Shown one piece after another: positions 1 through 4,361 of a stretch of 11,775 bases of DNA; position 1 is the first letter of the stretch, and every line of letters begins with the position of its first letter. The notes below the pieces were generated by a model, which saw only the letters and a program-made list of their open reading frames with translations, did no database searches and was not told where the DNA came from. This stretch comes from CAZHCG01 sp046484285 (GTDB taxonomy: Bacteria > Myxococcota_A > Polyangia > JAAYKL01): the NCBI GenBank assembly GCA_046484285.1, contig JAWOBP010000189.1, positions 1 to 11,775 on the forward strand, written 5' to 3'. The position numbers and the translations under genes are program-made.

Positions 1-258
1 GGGCGATGTCTTGGTCACCGTGAACCCGAGCTGCCTCAGGACGACCGCGGTAGCATCGCCGCCGGTGAAGTCGTCTGGACCAAGGGTGTTGCCCGTGGCC
101 AGCTCGTAGGCGAGGCCGAGGACGTACTTCGCAGGCAGGGAATGCCCCTCGAACTGCAAGAAGGTGGACCGACCGGCTCGACGTGCCGGAACCCCATCGC
201 GGATCACCTGGCGACAGGCGGCCGTCACATGGCGTTTGGTTAAGACCTCGAACATCAT
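1..258 (-). CDS. Partial defence protein: McrA-like restriction endonuclease N-terminal head domain
   Basis: This open frame runs from an ATG at 258-256 to the left edge without a stop, giving 86 residues. A second in-frame ATG lies at 255-253. The upstream minus-strand GGGAGAG is an acceptable ribosome binding site. Residues 46-80 read ...FEGHSLPAKYVLGLAYELA, then TGNTLGPDDFTGGDATAVV, then LRQLGFTV. That order (a Lys before a hydrophobic helix, an FxGG turn, then LxxLGF) is what I associate with the small head domain at the N-terminus of ScoMcrA-like and other modification-dependent restriction endonucleases. In that family SRA, sulfur-binding or HNH domains would follow, beyond the window. 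Codon use is less GC-biased than in the genes from 600 onward, and the gene sits on the 3' side of a tRNA gene, so recent acquisition is plausible. Family recognition is from memory of the motif; the catalytic part is not visible. Confidence 0.55.
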   Translation of the reverse strand, partial: MMFEVLTKRHVTAACRQVIRDGVPARRAGRSTFLQFEGHSLPAKYVLGLAYELATGNTLGPDDFTGGDATAVVLRQLGFTVTKTSP

Positions 259-281
259 CTCATTCTCTCCCGTAGCGCACT

Positions 282-309
282 CATTGACCAGGCTTCACCT
301 TGGTCAGTG
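282..309. promoter_or_regulatory. Inverted repeat just upstream of the restriction-like gene
   Basis: Arms CATTGACCA (282-290) and TGGTCAGTG (301-309) pair over nine positions with one T-G wobble around a 10-nt loop. The repeat lies 23 nt upstream of the ATG at 258. It could be an operator for a regulator of the defence gene or a stem in its leader RNA. No T-run follows on either strand, so a terminator is less likely. A direct repeat GTAAACCA occurs nearby at 316-323 and 346-353, 30 nt apart. Function is inferred from position only. Confidence 0.35.
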
Positions 310-360
310 CTCTGTGTAAACCAGCCATCCGCTCGGCCGAGTTGAGTAAACCAACACGCC

Positions 361-394
361 GTGCTCTCTCCCCGCTCTCGGCCTCGGAGAGCAC
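361..394 (-). terminator. Hairpin downstream of tRNA-Asn, possible terminator
   Basis: A perfect 8-bp stem, GTGCTCTC (361-368) with GAGAGCAC (387-394), encloses an 18-nt loop. It begins about 47 nt beyond the CCA end of the tRNA on the minus strand. It could end or process the tRNA transcript. Only a weak T-rich stretch follows, so this is not a textbook intrinsic terminator. Confidence 0.3.
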
Positions 395-441
395 CATCGG
401 GGCTGAGAAGGATGCCGAGCGCCTCAAGCCCAGGATTTGTT

Positions 442-517
442 TGGCTCCGGCTGAGGGACTCGAACCCCCGACCTAGTGGTTAACAGCCACCCGCTCTACC
501 AGCTGAGCTAAGCCGGA
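442..517 (-). tRNA. tRNA-Asn (anticodon GUU), CCA encoded
   Basis: Read on the minus strand, the gene folds into a complete cloverleaf of 76 nt. The acceptor arms TCCGGCT (517-511) and AGCCGGA (452-446) pair perfectly. They are followed by discriminator G (445) and a genomic CCA (444-442). The D arm has GCTC/GAGC stems with AGCTGGTA in the loop. The anticodon stem is GGTGG/CCACT with one G-T pair, and the loop CTGTTAA puts GTT at 484-482, which reads AAC/AAU. The T arm is GGGGG-TTCGAGT-CCCTC. The gene stands alone, between a divergent membrane-protein gene and a defence-type gene on its 3' side, which is the side at which integrases usually insert elements. Confidence 0.97.
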
Positions 518-536
518 TCGTGTTGTCAGGGGGTGG

Positions 537-564
537 ATATTAGGCGGGCGCGGTCCGGTGTCAA
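537..564 (-). promoter_or_regulatory. Sigma-70-type promoter for tRNA-Asn
   Basis: On the minus strand a consensus -35 TTGACA (564-559) is followed after 16 nt by TAATAT (542-537). Transcription would begin near 530, about 13 nt before the mature tRNA 5' end. The stretch after the -10 is C-rich, as in stringently controlled stable-RNA promoters. The element overlaps the upstream region of the divergent DedA gene. Confidence 0.8.
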
Positions 565-587
565 GCCCGGTTTTCTGGCCCGGGTGG

Positions 588-593
588 TATACT
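588..593 (+). promoter_or_regulatory. Candidate -10 element for the DedA gene
   Basis: TATACT matches the sigma-70 -10 consensus at five of six positions. It lies 9 nt before the ATG at 603, so transcription would start at or within about 4 nt of the start codon. I see no good -35 element. No Shine-Dalgarno sequence lies before the ATG, which fits a leaderless or nearly leaderless mRNA. Confidence 0.4.
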
Positions 594-602
594 GCCCGCC
601 TG

Positions 603-1217
603 ATGGAAGAGCTGTTGCAGTCGGTGCTCGATTTCCTCTCGGCCGGGCCCAGCGCGGCCGGGCTGGGGGTGCTGCTGCTCTGTTCGGCGGTGGAGTACGT
701 CTTTCCTCCCTTTCCCGGCGACACGGTCACGCTCTTCGGCGCCTTCCTGGCCGCCACCGCGGGCTGGTCGGTTCCGCTGGTGTTCCTGGCGGTGACCCTC
801 GGCTCGCTGGGCGGGGCTTCGCTGGACTACGCGCTGGGGCGGCGGCTGGCCCGCACTCCGGTCGAGCGGCTCTCCGGGCGCCGGCTGCGGGCGCGGCTGC
901 GGGCCGACGCGATCGTGGCCCGCTTCGAGCGGCACGGCGCCGCCTACATCTCGATCAACCGCTTTCTGCCCGGAATCCGCGCGCTGTTCTTCGTCGCGGC
1001 CGGGATGGCGCGGCTCCCGTTTTGGAAGGTCATGGGCTGGGGCGCGCTCTCGGCCGCGGCCTGGAACTCGCTGATCATCGCCGCGGGCTTTGCAATCGGA
1101 TCGAACTGGCAGCGGCTGCTGGGGCTGCTGAAGAGCTACACCACGGTCGCCTGGATCGCGCTCGCTGTCGTCGCCCTGCTGCTCGTCCTGCGCCGGGCGC
1201 TGAAAAAGAAAAGATGA
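603..1217 (+). CDS. DedA/VTT-domain membrane protein
   Basis: The 204-residue product is of usual DedA length, with several hydrophobic spans and a basic C-terminal tail. The VTT/SNARE-associated core is clear: an acidic residue and re-entrant loop EYVFPPFPGD at 31-40, glycine-rich helices, then NRFLPGIR at 119-126 and a final helix at 182-197. E31, D40, R120 and R126 match the acidic and arginine residues known to be needed in characterised DedA members. The family acts in the inner membrane. Members are linked to undecaprenyl-phosphate or phospholipid translocation and to proton-motive-force-dependent envelope maintenance; the substrate here is unknown. I chose the ATG at 603 over the in-frame GTG at 558, because the intervening 15 residues look non-coding and the GTG lies at the edge of the tRNA promoter. 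The gene converges on the aminopeptidase gene with a 25-nt gap. Confidence 0.9.
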   Translation: MEELLQSVLDFLSAGPSAAGLGVLLLCSAVEYVFPPFPGDTVTLFGAFLAATAGWSVPLVFLAVTLGSLGGASLDYALGRRLARTPVERLSGRRLRARLRADAIVARFERHGAAYISINRFLPGIRALFFVAAGMARLPFWKVMGWGALSAAAWNSLIIAAGFAIGSNWQRLLGLLKSYTTVAWIALAVVALLLVLRRALKKKR

Positions 1218-1243
1218 GCCCGCGGCCGCCGCCTTGGGGCGGC
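1203..1243 (-). terminator. Possible terminator of the aminopeptidase gene
   Basis: On the minus strand a GC-rich hairpin GCCGCC-CCAA-GGCGGC (1243-1228) begins at the stop codon. It is followed about 15 nt later by TTTTCTTTTT (1212-1203), inside the 3' end of the convergent DedA gene. The gap between stem and T-run is longer than in a standard intrinsic terminator, so the call is tentative. Confidence 0.25.
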
Positions 1244-2625
1244 TACTTCGACATCGCCCCTTCCACCTCCCCGATCTGCTTGGGGATGGCCGGGCCCAGG
1301 ACCCGGCAGCCGTCGTCGGTGATCGCGATGTCGTCCTCGATCCGCACTCCTCCGAAGTCGAGGTACTTCTCGACCTCGGCGTAGTCGATGAACGCCTCGT
1401 GCTTCTTCTCGGCCTTCCAGCGCTCGATCAGCGCGGGCACGAAGTAGACCCCCGGCTCGACGCTGAGGCAGAAGCCGGGCCGCAGCTTCTTGGCCAGCCG
1501 CAGCGCGGCCAGCCCGAACTGCCCGGAGCGCTGCTCGCCCTCGGGGTAGCCGACCACGTCGCCCAGGTCCTCCATGTCGTGCACGTCGCCGCCGATCATG
1601 TGGCCCAGACCGTGCACGAAGAACAGCGCGTGCGCTCCGGCGGCGACAGCCTCGTCCACGTCTCCGCGCATCAGCCCCAGCTCCGTGAGGCCGGAGGCGA
1701 TCACGCGCGCGGCCAGCAGGTGCAGCTCGCGGTTGGACAGCCGGGGCGAGGCGGCCTCGATCGCGGCCAGCTGCGAGTCGAGCACCACCTGGTAGATCGC
1801 CTTCTGCCGCGAGTCGAACTCGCCCGAGACCGGCATCGTGCGCGTGATGTCCGACGGGTAGTAGCCCGGAGGCGCCTCGACCCCGCTGTCGATCAGCAGA
1901 AGCTGCCCGGCCTCCATCCGGTGCGAGTAGTCGTTGTTGTGCAGCACCTCGCCGTGGATCGTGCAGATCGGCGGGAACGACCAGGGCATGTCGTGCGCCG
2001 CGGCGATGCCCTGCATCGCGCCGAGCACCTCGTGCTCCATCCTGCCCGGGGCGGCGGCGCGCATCGCGGCCTCGTACATCTCGGCCGAGACGGCCAGCGC
2101 CCGCTCGATCTCGGCCAGCTCCGCGGCGGACTTGAGCGAGCGCTGCTCGGTGATCGCCCCGGCCAGCGGCGCCGACGCCCGGGAGCCTATCGGCAGCGGA
2201 TCGCTGTCCAGCAGCTCGGCCAGCTTCAGCCTGGAGTCGCCCCGGTAGGGCGGGGTGAAGTGGATCTCCACGTCGCTCTTTCGCAGCTCGGCAAGCCGTT
2301 TTGCCAGCTTGGGGAATTCGGCGCTGCGCTCGATTCCCGCCGCGCGGGCGTGATCCTCCAGCACCGGGTGCGGGCCGTGCCAGATCAGGTCGTCCGGGTC
2401 CTCGGGCGGGCCGTAGAGCACGACCTCGCCGTCCGGCTCGATCAGCGCCGCCATCCCGGGCAGGTCGGTTCCCACGTAGTAGAGGAAGTGGGAGTTCTGC
2501 CTGAACGGGTAGGGATTTGCCGGGTAGTTGCGCGGCGCCTCGTCGTGGCCGAGCAGCAGAATCGCTCCGCCCGGAACGTTGCGGCGCAGCTCGCGGCGGC
2601 GCGCGGCGAAGGTCTTGGGATCCAT
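1243..2625 (-). CDS. pepP: Aminopeptidase P family (Xaa-Pro aminopeptidase, M24B)
   Basis: The 460-residue cytoplasmic metallopeptidase removes an N-terminal residue before proline. The N-terminal creatinase-like domain (about 1-155) contains FRQNSHFLYYVG at 41-52, typical of PepP. The C-terminal pita-bread domain carries the dinuclear metal ligands: D248-type DSG at 246-248 (D246), D259 in SDITRT, H342 in HGLGHMIGGDVHD, E390 in SVEPG and E430 in GGVRIEDD. The length is close to E. coli PepP (about 440). The start at 2625 is fixed by a strong Shine-Dalgarno AAGGAGG (2638-2632). The frame stays open 53 codons further upstream, but that part looks non-coding. The gene is alone on its strand. 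It converges on the DedA gene and is preceded by a gene-poor gap. A role in proline-peptide turnover follows from the family; nothing here shows specific regulation. Confidence 0.95.
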   Translation of the reverse strand: MDPKTFAARRRELRRNVPGGAILLLGHDEAPRNYPANPYPFRQNSHFLYYVGTDLPGMAALIEPDGEVVLYGPPEDPDDLIWHGPHPVLEDHARAAGIERSAEFPKLAKRLAELRKSDVEIHFTPPYRGDSRLKLAELLDSDPLPIGSRASAPLAGAITEQRSLKSAAELAEIERALAVSAEMYEAAMRAAAPGRMEHEVLGAMQGIAAAHDMPWSFPPICTIHGEVLHNNDYSHRMEAGQLLLIDSGVEAPPGYYPSDITRTMPVSGEFDSRQKAIYQVVLDSQLAAIEAASPRLSNRELHLLAARVIASGLTELGLMRGDVDEAVAAGAHALFFVHGLGHMIGGDVHDMEDLGDVVGYPEGEQRSGQFGLAALRLAKKLRPGFCLSVEPGVYFVPALIERWKAEKKHEAFIDYAEVEKYLDFGGVRIEDDIAITDDGCRVLGPAIPKQIGEVEGAMSK

Positions 2626-2631
2626 GGGTGC

Positions 2632-2638
2632 CCTCCTT
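2632..2638 (-). promoter_or_regulatory. Shine-Dalgarno site of the aminopeptidase gene
   Basis: AAGGAGG on the minus strand lies 6 nt before the ATG at 2625. It decides this start against the longer open frame reaching 2784. Confidence 0.85.
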
Positions 2639-2828
2639 TGCGTGGCTACGAAAAGCTTCGTCGTACAGACGGGGATAACGCCTGCGGACGCGCGGGGCAA
2701 GGGCGGACGAGATCGAGCACTCTGGGCGGCGGCTGATCGCGATACCCCGACTCGAAGCGGGTGAGCCGGTCTTTTCGGCCCCAAACAGGGGGATTTACAA
2801 GTTCTTTACCCCTGCACGGCCGCTTCGC

Positions 2829-2979
2829 TCACATCACCGGCACGTCGCCGACCGAGGCCGGCGTCTCGTCGTCGCCACGATGACGTCATAGCCCAGGTCG
2901 AGAAGGTGCGTCTCTATGTCGTCCTCCTGGTCGTACCAACCGTCGGCGACGAACAGCACGCTCTTTTCACCTCGCGCAT
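2829..2979 (-). pseudogene. Short frameshifted remnant, secreted-protein-type beta-alpha domain
   Basis: On the minus strand an ATG at 2979 follows a GGAGGGAGG ribosome binding site and opens MREVK. The sense then continues in the next frame as SVLFVADGWYDQEDDIETHL and LDLGYDVIVAT (2962 to about 2880), then in the third frame as DETPASVGDVPVM and a stop at 2829. Two single-base deletions (or equivalent) would restore one reading frame of about 50 residues. The restored pattern (VLFV.D, acidic loop, LxxLGYxVxV) resembles the first strand-helix-strand unit found near the start of some secreted proteins and receiver-like folds. I cannot name the family securely. The remainder of any original gene is missing. 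A short non-functional remnant is the best reading; chance similarity is possible. Confidence 0.35.
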
Positions 2980-2992
2980 CGTCGCCTCCCTC

Positions 2993-3112
2993 CTTAGGGC
3001 TCGCGCACGAATAACTTCGGCATTCGGCCGCCGATCCGTTCCGGCCCGCGGCGTCGCTCGTCGGTTGAATACGTCATTGGTGCGTCGAACCTATTCTTGC
3101 GCGAGCCCTTAG
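2993..3112. repeat. 120-bp palindromic element with 27-bp imperfect inverted ends
   Basis: The ends 2993-3019 and 3086-3112 are inverted copies matching at 23 of 27 positions, including 11 matching positions in a row within GGGCTCGCGCA (2997-3007 with 3098-3108). They enclose 66 bp with no gene. Size and structure suit a MITE-like element or a large extragenic palindrome. No convincing target-site duplication is visible, although TTA flanks the GGGCTC/GAGCCC cores on both sides. The left end overlaps the ribosome binding site of the remnant at 2829-2979. No transposase gene is nearby. Confidence 0.6.
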
Positions 3113-3162
3113 TTGGTGCCGCATCCCCCGCGGATGGATGACTGATTACCGACAGGATAACT

Positions 3163-3190
3163 TTGCGAGCGATGGGCTCGCAAGCGTTTT
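3163..3190 (+). terminator. Terminator-like hairpin ahead of the plus-strand glycosyltransferase
   Basis: A perfect 8-bp stem TTGCGAGC (3163-3170) / GCTCGCAA (3176-3183) with a 5-nt loop is followed after GCG by TTTT (3187-3190). It would act on plus-strand transcripts, yet no plus-strand gene lies upstream before the DedA gene. It may insulate the glycosyltransferase or belong to the repeat cluster, since GGGCTCGC recurs here and in the 120-bp element. Confidence 0.35.
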
Positions 3191-3306
3191 CTCGGACCGG
3201 CCGGGCAGAAAAGACGAGGTCGGTTACCGCACCGGCTGCAAGATCACCCACAGCGGTTCTCTCCGAAAAACCCTACAGCGCGGATTGCTCAAAAGCGCGG
3301 CGCGAA

Positions 3307-3334
3307 TTGAAAAAAAGGGTACAGCTGATATTGT
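3307..3334 (+). promoter_or_regulatory. Promoter immediately before the plus-strand glycosyltransferase
   Basis: TTGAAA (3307-3312) and TATTGT (3329-3334) are separated by 16 nt; each matches the sigma-70 consensus at four or more positions. Transcription would begin near 3341, about 4 nt before the ATG at 3345. That ATG has no Shine-Dalgarno sequence, so a leaderless transcript is likely. Confidence 0.5.
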
Positions 3335-3344
3335 TCGCGATCGC

Positions 3345-4361
3345 ATGGTTCCCAGCGAACGAGAGCAGCCCGCCGGCAGGACGCCGAGCGACGAACCCGT
3401 CGTCTCGGTGGTGATCCCGGCCCTGGACGAGCGCGAGGCGCTGCCCGCGACCGTGCGCGAGGTAGGCGAAGCGCTGGCGGGTGAAAGCTTCGAAATAGTC
3501 GTCGTCGACGACGGCAGCGGCGACGGGACGTGGGACGAGATTCTCCGCCTGTCCGACGGCGACTCACGCGTGCGCGGCCTGCGCTTCTCGCGCAACTTCG
3601 GCCACCAGGCGGCGCTGCTGGCAGGCATCCGGGAGGCGCGTGGAGAGGCGGTGATCACGCTCGACGCGGACGGCCAGCACCCGCCCTCCCTGATCCCGGA
3701 GATGATCGCGCGCTGGCGGGACGGCGCGATCGTGGTCCAGGGGCTGCGCGACGACCGGAGCGGCGGCACCGCCGCGCTCAAGGGCGGCAGCTCCCGCGGG
3801 TTCTACCGCCTCTTCTCCTGGCTGGCCGCGACTCCGATTCCCGCCGGCTCGGCCGACTTCCGCCTGCTCGATCGCCGCGCCGCCGCGCTGATCAGCGCGC
3901 ATCCGCGCCCCGCTTTGTTTCTGCGCGGCTTCGTCCCCTGGACCGGGCTGCGCACCGAGTACCTGGGCTTCACGCCGCGCGACCGCAGCGCCGGGCGCAC
4001 CAAGTACACCACCGGGAAGATGTTCGGGCTGGCCCGCCAGGGGATGCTCCGCTTCTCGATCAAGCCGCTCAGGCTGGCCACCCTGCTGGGAGCGCTGGCC
4101 TGCGTCGGGGCGCTGGCCTACCTGGTCTACGTGCTGGTGGTGCGTCTGGTGCTGGGCGAGTTCGTCGAGGGCTGGGCCTCGGTGGCCGGCCTGCTCTCGT
4201 TGCTCGGCGGGGTTCAGCTGCTGCTGATCGGCATCCTCGGCGAGTACGTCGGCGCGATCTTCGAGACCGTGCAGGGCAAGCCCCCCTACGTCATCGAGCA
4301 GCTTACTCCCCGGCCGAAAGCACCTCGTAGATCGCCCAGCGACCCCGCGTCGCGCGCCTGA
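3345..4361 (+). CDS. GT2 polyprenyl-phosphate glycosyltransferase (GtrB/ArnC/DPM1-like)
   Basis: The 338-residue product has a GT-A domain (about 18-235) followed by two transmembrane helices (about 243-270 and 277-305). Key motifs are SVVIPALDER at 21-30, IVVVDDGS at 51-58, the metal-binding LDADGQHP with D107/D109, GSADFRLLDR at 168-177, and a TKY motif at 219-221. The tail has ILGEYVGAIFETVQGKPPYV, the pattern that ends GtrB-type enzymes. Family members transfer a nucleotide-activated sugar to undecaprenyl or dolichyl phosphate at the cytoplasmic face. The sugar cannot be read from sequence. The frame is open back to an ATG at 3138, but those 69 codons have low third-position GC and no motif; the ATG at 3345, directly after a good promoter, is preferred. 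The last 59 bp overlap the convergent fusion gene. Confidence 0.9.
   Translation: MVPSEREQPAGRTPSDEPVVSVVIPALDEREALPATVREVGEALAGESFEIVVVDDGSGDGTWDEILRLSDGDSRVRGLRFSRNFGHQAALLAGIREARGEAVITLDADGQHPPSLIPEMIARWRDGAIVVQGLRDDRSGGTAALKGGSSRGFYRLFSWLAATPIPAGSADFRLLDRRAAALISAHPRPALFLRGFVPWTGLRTEYLGFTPRDRSAGRTKYTTGKMFGLARQGMLRFSIKPLRLATLLGALACVGALAYLVYVLVVRLVLGEFVEGWASVAGLLSLLGGVQLLLIGILGEYVGAIFETVQGKPPYVIEQLTPRPKAPRRSPSDPASRA

Larger units (their letters stand above)
2640..3306. other. Gene-poor gap between divergent genes
   Basis: No intact gene is supported between the aminopeptidase start and the glycosyltransferase promoter. Open frames at 2906-3112 (+), 2994-3251 (-) and 3138-3344 (+) lack recognisable protein features, and their base use is unlike the neighbours. 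The stretch holds a small palindrome around AAGCTT (2648-2661), CAGGGG/CCCCTG arms (2786-2791 and 2809-2814), the gene remnant, the 120-bp palindromic element and the 3163 hairpin, each noted separately. The aminopeptidase promoter must lie here, but I cannot place it convincingly. Confidence 0.6.

Noticed and set aside
558..602. Upstream GTG start for the DedA protein
   Set aside because: The added residues are not membrane-like and the GTG lies at the tRNA promoter's -35 element, upstream of the TATACT box that probably drives the gene.
1234..2736. 500-codon plus-strand open frame
   Set aside because: Antisense to the aminopeptidase gene, which carries all five metal ligands; the antisense product has no recognisable feature.
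2994..3251. 85-codon minus-strand open frame
   Set aside because: It crosses the palindromic element, has no protein-family pattern and no good ribosome binding site.
3138..3344. N-terminal extension of the plus-strand glycosyltransferase
   Set aside because: The 69 extra codons have AT-richer third positions, no motif or signal peptide, and span a hairpin with a T-run and the likely promoter.
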